This document shows, piece by piece, positions 21,401 to 34,985 of a stretch of 64,000 bases of DNA. Below the pieces are notes generated by a model. That model saw only the letters and a list, made by a program, of their open reading frames with translations. It did not search any database and had not been told where the DNA came from. Each line of letters opens with the position of its first letter. Positions within the stretch are counted from its first letter, which is position 1. The position numbers and the translations under genes are program-made. This DNA is from Marthasterias glacialis (Eukaryota > Echinodermata > Asteroidea > Forcipulatida > Asteriidae), in contig OU452226.1 of NCBI GenBank assembly GCA_911728455.2, positions 10,453,498-10,517,497 on the forward strand, written 5' to 3'.

Positions 21401-24400
21401 AGTCTCGTTACATTCTGTGGTTAGTCTCGTTACATTCTATGGTTAGTCTTGTTACATTCTATGCTTAGTCATGTTACATTCTATGGTGAGTTACATTACA
21501 GTATATGGTTAGTCACGTTGCATTTTATGGAAACATTACATTGATACATTCTGTGGTCAGTCTTGTTACATTCTATGGTTAGTCACATTACATTCTCTGG
21601 TCAGTCACGTTGCACAGTGGGTGGCTTGAACTTAAAGGCGTTTAGTACAAAATCTGTCAACTTCAAACAAAACAGTGACATGGATTTTGGTGTGGTTAGG
21701 AGTTTAAAACATTTTGAAGGATATCACAATGATATATACAATGGCATCATCTATGATTTTTCTTTGGTAGTATACATCGGCAAAAAATTGAAGATTTCTT
21801 TGAGGAGCTGACATCCTTGAAAGATGAAGAATTGAGGATATCCGAAGAGGCAAGACCAAGACCTCAGGTGTGTTGACTGAACATTTTATATGATTGGTTT
21901 TTCTTTTTCCCAGTTTGAATCTGAGCTGCAGCCTAATCAGTTGATCTCCCACAACAGTTCACTGACAGCTGCATGAAACAACAGGCCGCGTTAAAACCCT
22001 TACAGACTAGGTAGTTTGGCAGGCATGTGGCCCAATTCCTCCAATATCCACTTCTCCTATGTCACACCACACCAAGTTCTTTGGACTTAAGACATTCTCG
22101 GAATGCCTGATCCTGTGATAAGTGCTGGTTGTTTGGGCCTGAGGGCCCACTTCCTTTGAGTTCCTTCACTTTGGCAATAACATTTTGAAGGATTTGGGAC
22201 TGTCAGGGTTAATCTTAAAAAGTCACTTTGCTGAGGACATTGACGGTTTCCAGCGAGTTGACCAATTGTTTAAAACCATCCAGCTACCCAACTTTGCTTA
22301 TACCTAATGTTGGACTCGACCGTTGAAACCAAGGAATTTAACAAAAGGAATGTTTTGACAAAGCGAGGTCATCTAGCTTTTTTTTTTCTTTTTTTTTTTT
22401 CTTATGTAATTCGCCCATCACAAGGCCCAAAGGCCACTCGAGGTGTGGGCTACTTTTTGAAGGGATAGAAACTTGTCCCAACGCGCAGAAACAAGACACG
22501 GGGAGATATAACTGCAAGTCTCTTCACGGCACAGCTAAGAACGGGAGGGGTAAATGAATCCATTGCGAGACAAACATAACTGCCTCTTCCCCAATTTAAA
22601 GCTTGGCTTTCATGTATAAAACCAATGGGGACGTCGCAAAAAAATGTTTTCTTGATTTACAGGGTCGACAAATGTGTGTACCGTGTAGTATGCATTCACC
22701 ACATGATATCATAAAGCACACTGGCGTAGTTTGTCTACCATTCAAAACCTCAGTGGATGATACTGAATGGTCAGACCATGAAGGAAGTCAGTAGGGGGGC
22801 ATTGGCATTATAAGGAAAATCCAGGTCAGCAAGATATGGTTCACAGTTCACAGGTGGTCAGGTCTGGTGGGTGCGCTTGTTCTACGATGGTACAGTGGGG
22901 CTGATTTATTGCTGGCTTCCGCACGGGTACCCGGGTACCCAACCGGTATTTATTTCCGGTACCCGGTTCGAAAGTTACCAGTCGATGCACAGCCGTACCC
23001 TACTGTAGCTGAATTAACTGGCATTCTCGCTATGGAGTCTGTTAGGGGAGAATATTGCAAAACTTAAACTCCAACATTTTGATTTTTGTTGGCAGAAATG
23101 AACACCGCCAAGGTATCCACGCTTTTCAGGAGGATTAACTTTTTGGGGTGTAATTGTTCAGTTTTAGGCCTGGGCTTCAGAAACGATTTCCTAGTAAGCC
23201 ACCCCAGAGAATAAGAAGTTGATAGATCAAGATTTTTGAAAAGTTCGGTCTCTGCAACGTTTTGATGATTATTTGTTCTCTAGTGCTCAATTCTGAATTA
23301 TTTCGAATGACATATTAAAGCACAGTTTTGGGAGTTTTGTTAGAAAGATAAACCACAGGCGATTGAGATACATTGACGAACATTCGTTTACTACTTTTAT
23401 TGGATTTATTATGACACAAATTTTACATGAACTATGATCGACAGGTGAAAATCTGTGAGTTCTTTAGTTCCAGACTAAAGCACATTCACCGCAAATTACA
23501 GAATATTTGACGTAGCTTATACATTGATTTTCAAGTGGACAAACTGCTCTGTGGCTTGAAGTCCTGCTGCTGATGATGAGTAAGCTTTTCGCTTGGGCAG
23601 TTTTGACTGAAATTAAAACCAGGAAAGTTTGTCTGACTCTGAAATTCGTGGAAATTCGTGAAACACGTGGAAATTCAGCGCTTGCCCTGTAAGCGCAGAG
23701 TGGTGATTGCAAGCGCAGAATAGACCGATCCATTAAGCCCTGCCTACCTTAGCAACTACCTAGCAACGGCATATGGTGTGACCTTGCCACGATCGCAGCG
23801 GTGGTTCAGTTGCGGCCACACACAAATGTATCGGATACACACACGTACATGGTTTTTGTGAACGGTATGGATTTAGTTTCATGGCTTGTTGAGCAGTGCC
23901 TTGGGTCCAAAGTACAATGCAGACAGGAACGCTGTTACACCACTTTTACATGACTGTACAGGGACCACTGCTGTGGGATTTGCACCACCAGAAATTCGAA
24001 GAAATTTAAACAAAACAAAAATAAGTGCAGTTGTGTGTGCTGTTGTGTGTCAGAACAATGGTGGAGATACGTTTACTTTTCTAATGGGATTTTAACATGT
24101 CGGACATTTGTCAGACTCTCAGTGGTGTTGTCAAGGCTGTGATTGGTCAATGTGTGAGTAGGCGGGGCTTAATGGATCGGTCTATTCCGCAATAAGCAGA
24201 GCCATGAATTTGGGCCCGGGCCTAGAACCAGAAGCTACTTGTTGTTTCGTTCTCTGGACTGAAACAAAAACTAGCTTCTAATTTTCTTTTCTTACTCAGC
24301 AGATTTCAAATTAAAATACAGACCTGGTAATTTCGCTTTAGAAAGGGCAAGGCAGCTTGGCATGAGCAAAGAGAACTCCCAGTGAAAAAAAATTAATTAG

Positions 24401-27400
24401 AAAAGTCTAAGGAAACATCTTTTGGGGAGACCAGTGTTAGTGCCAAGGTAATGAAGGGCAGTGGCCTCCATGGCCACAGTGAAACCTCGGGCCTGGATGT
24501 ATTGTACCCAATTCACCTGACATTACATAATACTGTAAATCTTGCTTGCACCATTTTGGGTGCCAGATTTCCCCTGGATTACTCTGTAACGCACATTTTT
24601 CGTGGAGCGCGTGCGGTTAGACACGCTCCATGTCTTTTCATGCATTTTGACTCCCAAATGGCCGTTCAAGGGCTCAATGCTATAAGTAGGTTGAACTCTA
24701 GATCATAATAAAATTAACAATGCTAATTTTCATCTGCAGTACTTTTAATTAATAATAATAATAATAATAATACGCAGTTTTTATATAGCGCTCTTGTGCT
24801 CAAAGGAAAACTAATACAACAATGATAGCCTTGCGCAGTCCACAGTTCTGTAACAGCATTTCAGTTCAGTTTTAAAAACTACTGTTCATTGTGCAGAAGG
24901 GGACACCATGTCCTTTTTCTCTTCTTGGCCTATGCAGTTTGCCAACCTTCTGTTTCGCCACACGTTCAGTATTCAACAGAGCAATAAATGTCTTCATCAA
25001 TTTGCTTGTCTCAACCCTCAGTTCAATACAAATGTTACAGTTCGGTTTGAGGAATTGTCGTTTGGTAGGAACTGCTGATTTTGTGTCCCATCATCAGGCC
25101 TTGAATTTGGCTCTTGAAGGGGCATTGCAGTTTTCCTCCAGTTAGGGGCACTTCTATTGGGAAAATATCAATTTGTATTGGAACTTTGCAAAAGCACAGG
25201 GCACCACGGCAATTGCTGTGGGTACCGTGGGTTAATTCGAGGCCTACATCATCATCACTGCAACGGTAGGCTTTTGGACGGTCCTTTTTTGCACTTCTCA
25301 TTAGTATTACGCATGTTCAGAACTACGCCACAATACTGAGCACGTGCGCGCATGCTCAGAACTGTCAAAAAGGACCGTTGTGTTCGCTACCGCCAGTGTC
25401 TTGAAAGTCTCCCGTTTGCAAGCCAGACGTGTGTCACACATTCAGTTTGTGGCAGAACATCTCCATCACTTTGCTTTACAATAATATAAGCTCTACAGTT
25501 CAGGAATACATTTTACTGTTTAGTATCGGTGATGTAGAAAGTAACATGAGTGTCTAATGCCTCACAACCCATGATGTAAGTTGCAAGCCTACACAGTTAG
25601 CATGTGGTAGAACATCACCCTCCATCCCTTTCCTATACGAGCTTTGTAGTCAGGGAACAAGTTTGACTGTTCGGTAACAGTGGTGTAGAAAGTAACAGCA
25701 ATGTCTTGTGTCTCATAATCCACAATGGGCTGTCACGCATTGGGCATGTAATAATATGGTAAAGGTCTCCTTCACTTTGCTCTACAAGCTCAGCAGTTGA
25801 AGAATAAATTGTATTCTGTGAGCAGTAGAAAGAACACAGGGTGTCTCATACCAACTCAAAAACTCTTCAAAAATGCTTTCCTACAGTGTTCATTGCACAT
25901 CATTGTTTGAGAAGTTCTCTACACTTCGCTTTGTCAGCTCCAAAGTTCACTGTTTAACAAGTGTAACCTTTCAGTTTAACAGTTCAACCTTTCAGCTTAA
26001 CAGTTTAACCTTTCAGTTTAACAGTTTAACCTTTCAGTTTAACAGTTTAACCTTTCAGCTTAACAGTTTAACCTTTCAGTTTAACAGTTTAACCTTTCAG
26101 CTTAACAGTTTAACCTTTCAGTTTAACAGTTTAACCTTTCAGTTTAACAGTTTAACCTTTCAGTTTAACAGTTCAACCTTTCAGCTTAACAGTTTAACCT
26201 TTCAGTTTAACAGTTTAACCTTTCAGCTTAACAGTTTAACCTTTCAGTTTAACAGTTTAACCTTTCAGCTTAACAGTTTAACCTTTCAGTTTAACAGTTT
26301 AACCTTTCAGTTTAACAGTTTAACCTTTCAGTTTAACAGTTTTCCACCGGGCTGTAGAAAGGAGCAGGATTGGTCGAGTGACATCGTCAGGTATAAAGAT
26401 TGCTGACTCATCGATACCTCACACATACAGCTTATGAATGAATGTCTCCATTTTGTTTTGCCACAGTCCCATTCCCGGTCCAGTGGAGCTCAGCAGAGAA
26501 AAATAACTTAAAGTCCTGCGTTACGAGTCATTAACTTGTTTCCTTAAAAAGATTCGAGGCTCATGTGGGTTTTTTTTCTTCATACGTGCTATGCAGTTAT
26601 TGGTCTTTTCAACTATATTTATTATCCATGTTGAATCAGTTTGCATTATTAGGCATCTTTGATCTCATTACCTGTAATGAAAAGAAGAGAAAAACAGTAA
26701 TTAAAGTCATTTAATGGCGTGTCGTGGCCGAGTGGTCAGTCGCACTCGACTCAGGCTCTGGTGTTTCTGATCAGCAGAGTGTGGGGTTAAGTCCCGGTCG
26801 TAACACTTGTGTCCTTAAGCAAGACATTTAACCATTATTGCTTCGTCCTTTGGATGGGACGTAAAGCCGTTGGTCCTGTGTGTTGTGTAATGCTCAAAAA
26901 GAACCCAGTTTCACTTATCGCAAGAGAAGGGGTTTGCCCCGTTGTTTCTGGCAGTGTCTGCTGAATGCGCCTCAGCACCTTGTAAACCCTTATAAGGTGC
27001 TTCATAAATGGCTCTCATAATTAAAAAAAACTAAAAACTTAAAAAATAATATAATAAGCTCGTGCGTAGTATAAGACTCCGGTATTATTATTGTTATTTT
27101 AATTAATCACTTGAATGTATATTTTGTGTCTTGTTAAAGGCACAGAACAATACTTCAGCTTGAAACACGTGTAGCCGTGTGATTTGCAATTTAGCTTCTC
27201 AGCTGCCAGTAAGGATGATTAGCCTCCCATATTATTTTAGCATTATTATTATTATAAATCATTATTAGTGCTACGTTCAACAAGATACAATCACCAGCTA
27301 TGAAACCAGACTTTTACCCGTCATGACCAACGGGACTTCCACCCATCTCGGAAGTTATAAACTCCTTCAACTAAATCATTGTAGCCAATTCGTGGCTCAG

Positions 27401-30400
27401 CACCCTGACCAAGAACTGAAATAAACAATTTTTAAACTTACCTTTAGTTCTACAGCCTTAGAACGAGTTTCCTTATATTTTGCAAACTGAGTAAACTGCA
27501 CCTGAGCAGAACAATTCCTTCCACTGACCGGCGAACGCCACAATACAATCCTGATTCCCTCTGGCATCACCAACTGGGAAGCCAGGCCTCCAGCTGTCAT
27601 AACCAACAGGACTTCCATCTATCCAAGTATAAACTCCTTCTACATCCAAATCATTGTAGCCAAGCCATGTCTCTTTATTCTTACCAAAAACTGACTTTGT
27701 ATAACGAGCTACAAACTCATTCTCTTCCTCATCCAGCATGGATGCAAGATGAGCAGGTCTGCCCTTCTGTGAAAAACTCTGGCAATATTTCTCAGCCGTT
27801 TGGTAATTTTTCTTCTCCTCAACGATCAAGTAGCAGTTGTTTCGAAACGTCGACCACGGAGGCAGACAGAACGATTTGTGGAAACATCGGCAGTCCACGA
27901 GAAGAATAAGTGTCAGGAGTTGCAGTGAGAGACAGAAGTGCTGGAGAGACCAAGGAGCCATGGGTAATGAAGGAAAAAGCAAACCCTCAGGTTGTAGTCC
28001 TCCCCAAAGGAAACCTCAGCTCGTAGTATCAGTTCCAAAGGTGGTCCTTTCGTCACGATGATGGTGAAACTGTGTGTGTGTGCTTGCAGGCTTGCACAAG
28101 CCTTCAACCGGTTTGTGATGGTGAGAAGGTGGTATTTCACTCTGCTCTTCAGAAGATGAACTTAAGTTCCAGGATTTTAAGCGGTGGAAATGGAGAGCAG
28201 AGTTTTTTTGGGGTGTGAATTTCAGTCTGCTGTCATCAGGTTTTATAAAAAATGCAGCAAAAAACCTCTATGGTGAAGTATGCTCTTCTGTCATGAAAAG
28301 AACGAGACATCTGGTTGAGGTAGCACTTACTCCATCAGCGTGATGATTCTTCTCTTGCCAAACCATGCTCCGCTGATCAAAGGATTAGGCAAAGGATAAG
28401 GCTGGTAATTTACAGCCAGTTTGCTAATTGCGGCAACAACCAAACTGGACTTTTACTCACAAATTGTCAAAATGTTAGCTCACAGCTGCTATGGCAACAA
28501 ATTGAGCGAGAAAACAAAAAGCCTTGTCCCTTATCAACTTTGTGATGAATTTGTGAATTGACCTTATTTTTGACAGCAATGGGGAAAAAACAGTTGGTTT
28601 TACTTGTTTTCCATCTTGTAAATTTGGTTCACACACATGCCCTCACACGGTCAAAAATACTGGGAATCATGAATGTACAAACGAGAAGCGAAAAGGGGTA
28701 GTTTGATATTGAACAATACAAGTCTGTAAAGACAGAGCACATGACTTGTAAATCAAGAAAGAAACAAAAATAAGATTATTTTAAAAATAAATAAATAAAC
28801 ATAAATTTGTATAATAAATTTGCTGAATATATCCATATAAAAGCTGCGCTGGTCGGAGCTCCTTTTTACTTAATTCTACATAATTATCTTAACTGAATAG
28901 ATACGTTTTCAATTTAGATTTGAAGATAGTTATTGATGGAGAGCTTCTTATGTCAGAAGGCAGGCTGTTCCATAGTTTGGGGGCAGCAACTACAAATGCG
29001 CGATCACCAAGTGTGATTTTTGTCTTGCAAAAGGGGATCTGGAACAACAATTCATCAGTGGAACTTCGCAGGCTTCGACCATGTGATTGGGTTTTAAGTT
29101 TGAGTAATTCTGTTATGTATTGTGGAGCTTGACCGATTAATGATTTATATGTAATTAACAAAATTTTGAATGAAATTCTTTGACGTACTGGTAACCAGTG
29201 AAGCTCTCTCAGAAGGGGTGTAGTGGAACTGAACTTTGGCAAACGATAGACAAGTCTTGCACATGCATTTTGAACTTTTTGTAACTTAGAAATCAAAGTA
29301 TCAGGCATTCCAAACAATAAAGCATTACAATAGTCAAGCTTACTTGTAATCAGAGCATGTACAACCAATTTCATACTTTCTTGATCGAAGTATTTGCGAA
29401 TGCGCCTGAGGTTGTACAGAAGATAATATGTTGATTTGCAAACATTTTTGACTTGTGTTTCCATGTTCAGGTTTGTATAAAAAAATACTCCTAAATTCCT
29501 AGCGGTATCAGAAGGTTTCACATCGGAGAATCCAATTTTTATACAGTCAATATTGATCTTAGAGATCTGCTGTGAGGTACCGATGAGCAAAATTTCACTC
29601 TTGCTATCGTTTAACTTTAGATTATTCTTAAGCATCCAACTGCGAATAAAAGCAATACATTGCTCCAGCATTGAAACACTCGTATCTGCAGTCGTAGAAG
29701 ACGGTCTAAAAGATATATATAGTTGTGTGTCATCTGCATAGCAGTGACAAGAAACTTCAGGAAAATTTTTCTGAATGCTATTGATTAGACTACTTGTATA
29801 TAAGGTAAAAAGCAAGGGACCGAGTCGTGAGCCCTGTGGCACACCAAAGGGTACTCGGAAAGAATCTGAGACAGTACCATCAGCAACAACATTATAAAAG
29901 ATATATATAGTTGTGTGTCATCTGCATAGCAGTGACAAGAAACTTCAGGAAAATTTTTCTGAATGCTATTGATTAGACTACTTGTGTATAAGGTAAAAAG
30001 CAAGGGACCGAGTTGTGAGCCCTGTGGCACACCAAAGGGTACTCGGAAAGAATCTGAGACAGTACCATCAGCAACAACATTTTGATACCGATCAGACAAA
30101 TATGACTTGATCCAATTCAGAGCAACACCATCGATACCAAAACATTCCTGCAAAATTTCCAATAATCTGGTTTGGTCTATAGTGTCAAATGCACTACTTA
30201 AGTCGAGTAACACCAAAAGAGTGACCTTCTGATTGTCCATTGCCATCAGAATATCACTCTTAATCCTAAGTAGTGCGGTTTCTGTACTGTGAAATTGTCT
30301 ATATGCAGACTGATTGGATGGAAGAAGTGAATTACTAGTGAGAAACTGTAATATTTGCTGTGCGGCTGCACCTTCAACCAGTTTTGAAATGTACTGTAAG

Positions 30401-32584
30401 TTGCTTACAGGTCTGAGATTACAAAATTCAGTATTGAGTCCTGGTTTTTTCAGCAATGGTGAAACCAGGGCTACTTTCCATTCCTTAGGAAAATGACCTG
30501 TAGACAGGGAGACATTGATCATAGATGTAAACACAGGTAGTATAACATTGATATGTTGCATAAGAATCTTCGTTGGAAGTGGGTCAGAAGAGCAAGACTT
30601 CTTGCTGAGCCTCGTCACGAGCTTTCCGACCTCTCGTTCAGTTAAACATGTAAATTGATCAAACCCTACACCCTCGGGCACCCGAGGCAAACCTAACGAA
30701 TCGACATCAATAGCATCCATCAGACGTAAACTGGTCTGAACATCATTGTAAATACTTAGTACTTTATCCTGAAAGAACTTTCCCAAGTCATTCACGAACA
30801 TCTTCCCCTCAGTGTTACATGGCACCACTGGATGTTTGTTTGAGACATTCAGCAGAGATTTAACAACAGTGAACAAGCCCTTCACGTCATCCTTGTTAAC
30901 TCTGAAAGCTCATTATAAAGTTTGTTCTTGTACCAATCCTCTAGAGATCTTTCCATCTGAAAAACTGTGAAAGTATAATAGGCAGTCCCCCCCCCCAAAA
31001 AAAAAGTTATTATTATATTTTTTTTCTGCTTCCAATTACAAGCCATTTTAAAATAGGGTTGGTAGGTTGGGAACTTTTTATTATTATTTTTTTTTTTTAT
31101 TCTGATCAGTTTGACGTCGAGCAAAAACTATGGAAAACTAATCATTTTCAGAAGGTGTTATTAATCAGGCACTAAAAGCCAATCCAACCTGCATGACAAA
31201 CTCTGTAAAACAGCACAGTTTTGTGTACGACCATCACATATAACGCAACCTGAAACTCATTCGAAATTTTTGTAAAAAAAAAACGTCCAGAGTGTGGATA
31301 ATTTTTCTCCCTAGCATGGTAAAGGCAGCTCCTTTTGTGTACACACATACGCGTCGTGCATTGAATTGAATTAAGGCTTTTACCACCATAGGAAAACAAA
31401 TATTTTATGGCAAAAGTCTGTTCATTTTTCTGTTGTACATGTACATGTATATTAACGCTATGGAATTGGCTAGATGACAAAAACTGGTACCATGTTATGC
31501 CAACTGTAAAGCTATGAGCAGCATGGCTGGAAACCATTGCGAGGTAAATGTGTGTATTTTGCGCTGGATCGGTTACGTGGTGGATCACAAAATAAACTCA
31601 AACCACGGAGACATCAGTAAATTTTCCTTGATGTGTTTTGATTGTTCACATGCTTTTTTTCCCCCTACCAATTTTGTTTTTTGGAATTGCCTTTACTTTT
31701 CTTTTTTTTTTCGTTAATTTTTAATTTTTTCTTTTTAAGCTGAATAAAAAGTTCAAAGTCACGCCGTGAAAGTCAGATAACCGAATGAAGAGCTTTTTTT
31801 TCAGACCTGAAAAAATTATTTATTTATATATCATTAAAAAAAATAAATAAATAAATAAAACAAAAATCAATTTACTTTATAAAAGTAGGCTCAGGTTATG
31901 AGAGTCAATGTTGGATTTTCCTGATTCATTTTATTCAATTCCCCCCCACTCTTTTTGTTTCAGAGATCATCCAGACTGCTGCAACGAGATCTTGAGAATC
32001 CATCAAGGTATACGGTGACGGGAAGCGTGCAATACCACCAGATATTCTGTCTGGACAGCATGGGCAGACCGCTAGTAAATGGTAACCCACAACTGACTGA
32101 GGGCTGGGACATCCCTGTGTATCCTAAATAAGTATAAAGTAATCAACCACAGCCGGAGGAAGGATACTGGCCCAAATGGCGTGTCATGGCCGAGCGGATA
32201 AGAACACCAGACTCAAGCGCTGGTGTTTCTGATCAGCAGAGTGTGGGTTCTAGTCCCAGTCGTGACACTTGTGTCCTTAAGCAAGACACTTAACCATTAT
32301 TGCTGCGTCCTTCGGATGGAACGTAAAGTCGTAGGTCCCGTGTGTTGTGTAATGCACGTAAAAGAACCCAGTGCACTTATCGCAAAGAGAAGGGGTTCGC
32401 CTTGTTCCTGGTTTGATTGGCTACAGATTGCGCCACAGCACCTTGTAAACCATTACATGGTGCTATGTAAAGGAACAGGTCTCACACTTCAAAAACGTAA
32501 CTCAGCATACCTTGCAGGAAAAAATACTGAGCGCTTTGAGATGCCCATCGGGTGTGATAAAGCACTACATAAGGACTACGTAGT

Positions 32585-32620
<36 letters not shown>

Positions 32621-34842
32621 GGGAGACTGCCAACATAGGGCTAGATAGCTCAGTTGGTAGAGCACCGGCAGGTTCAAATCCTGTTCTAGTTCACCCAAAA
32701 CTTAAACAAACTGCCAATTCCTAAGTGAAGTCTTTAGAAATAGTCTCTTCAAGAAGTTTATGCAGAGATGGTACATCATTGTTGATATAAAGAGTACATT
32801 TCAATGAAATGATTACGACAAGACTGTTCGATTGATGGAAGGGCTAATGGCTTGTTTTAGACAACTAACCTTGGTCAGTTAATTACTAATTGACAGAGTG
32901 GTCGGATGTGGTCAACTAACCATGACCATGAAAAATATGCATGTAGATGCAATTTAAAGATTGAATGCATAGTATTACCTATTGAGATCACTTGGGTTCG
33001 ATTCATGAACCAATCTTAGCTGCTGCTAGGCAAAATGTGATGTCTCACTACAGATGAGGTTTTAAGGAGATCAGTTTGGCTTGAGGATATCTTTCACCTC
33101 TATGGACCCCAGTTTGAATCCCACCTCAAACCTTGAATTGAGCCTTGCAGTCTTGCGGAGCAGAGGTTTTCTGGCCCTACCTTTTTACGTGGATTTGACC
33201 CCATTTGGGTTCCCACAGCATTCCCTCATCTTCTTTTCTACACAGCTATCCTCAGGCCTACAAATTAGGCATTTTAGGGTTCCTTGGTTTCACTACCAGA
33301 AAAAAATTAAAATAATGAAAACCCGTCTTAAGATAAATCTGTTTGTGCTTTGGGAAATCAAACCCTGGGTTTTGATTCCTCAGGTGGAGATTTCAAGATG
33401 TACATGTTAGACCTCATGTGGTAGAGTAGACTTTCCAACAATGTATACACTTTTTTTCCTGAATATTGACATCAGTTACCAAGTGATATTCCACGAGGCC
33501 TTGCCCATTGACGAGACGGAAAAACCCAACCAGCAGAAGCAGTGAGTATACATTTTTGTTGAAATGCTGGACATTTTTGTTGAAATGCTCTTGCACATTG
33601 TTCGTTATGATTTTAGTGAACACTGGATTTTCAACAGACAACGTACAATCTTGGACAGAGCTCTTTGTTTGGCTTCCCTAATCCCCCACTCACTGTTTGC
33701 TCCGTGTAAGATATTTGTTTATTTAGTTTGCAAAACCATCTACGCAATTTTAGTCTTCAGTGGTAACACCAAGTGTTAATCAACTCTCTCTTTATAGAAT
33801 TTAGCTCTGTCACGAACTGGTCCTGCAAATTTGTATCTACTGTAGAGTAGTGGATTGGGGGTGGGGGGGGGATGGTGGGGAAGAGGGGTGGGAGAAGGAA
33901 TTCTTGTAATTAGCTTCACTATCCCTGATTAAGATAAGTTTGTTATGAAAGAGCTTGTCTTGCTGATATATATCAACAGCTGCAGAGTGGAAAAGTGGAT
34001 CAAGGGCAACCTGGTTCCCAGGGATTATTGATCTCACCACGCCATTTTTTTTTTTTTTTTTTTTTTTTGTACAGTGGTTGGCTCAATCATAGCCCCTGGA
34101 ATTGTGACACTAAAATCTCCCAAAATATATAATTAGGCCTGTAGCTGATCCACTTTACGCGTGTGCTCAAGTATGGTAGCCTGCAAAGGGAGTATCTAAT
34201 CATAAAGCAACTGGTCCCCTCTCATTCTTCTTTGATTTGTGACCTGTCTAACTGTATGCAGTTTAGGGTGACTGTAAAAAAAGATTAAAAATACTTGCAT
34301 TTTGACACACGTAGACTCATTTTGACACGCGCGTATTCATTTTGACATGCGCGTAGTAAGGATTAAGGACTACAAGTGCATGAAAGTTTTTAACAAGCAT
34401 GGGCGCAAAGCAGTAACTTATTTTTCAGTGCTTCCCTACCTGGGGTTAGAGACGAGAGGTAACGATACAGCGCGCTGCCCCATGGTAGTGAGGTTGGATC
34501 AGGGGAAACTTCTTGTAATTGTCGTCACTGTCACTGAGTGAGATAAGTTAGTTCTGGAAGAAGTTCTGTAGTTAAAAGACAATTTTTTTTTGACATCCAT
34601 GTAATTTATGTGACCAAATTGAGGCTGGAAGGAAATTCATAGTCTGGTCCCTTTGTGTGAAAAGAGATTGAGAAGTGTCCTTTTGCATTTGTCTTTGGGG
34701 ACCATACAGATTGCACAGTATGGTTAATGTTTTGACTTCAAGAGGAAGGGAAAATTTCACATCTGGTTCTCTAAAAAAGAAAAAAAATGGCAGGGCAAAT
34801 GAGGGGTGAATTTGTTTATTTTTTATTTTTTATTTATTTATT

Positions 34843-34917
<75 letters not shown>

Positions 34918-34926
34918 TTTGTTTGT

Positions 34927-34985
<59 letters not shown>

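Noticed and set aside
22921-22975. Palindromic GGGTACCCGGGTACCC cluster as a possible regulatory site
   Set aside because: Short, unique in the window and deep in an intron; nothing further supports a function.
25873-26406. 177-residue open frame of TFQFNSL-like repeats
   Set aside because: Produced by a 21-bp minisatellite in an intron; no start context, domain or splice support.
32640-32694. Possible functional tRNA gene
   Set aside because: No anticodon arm between the D- and T-arms.
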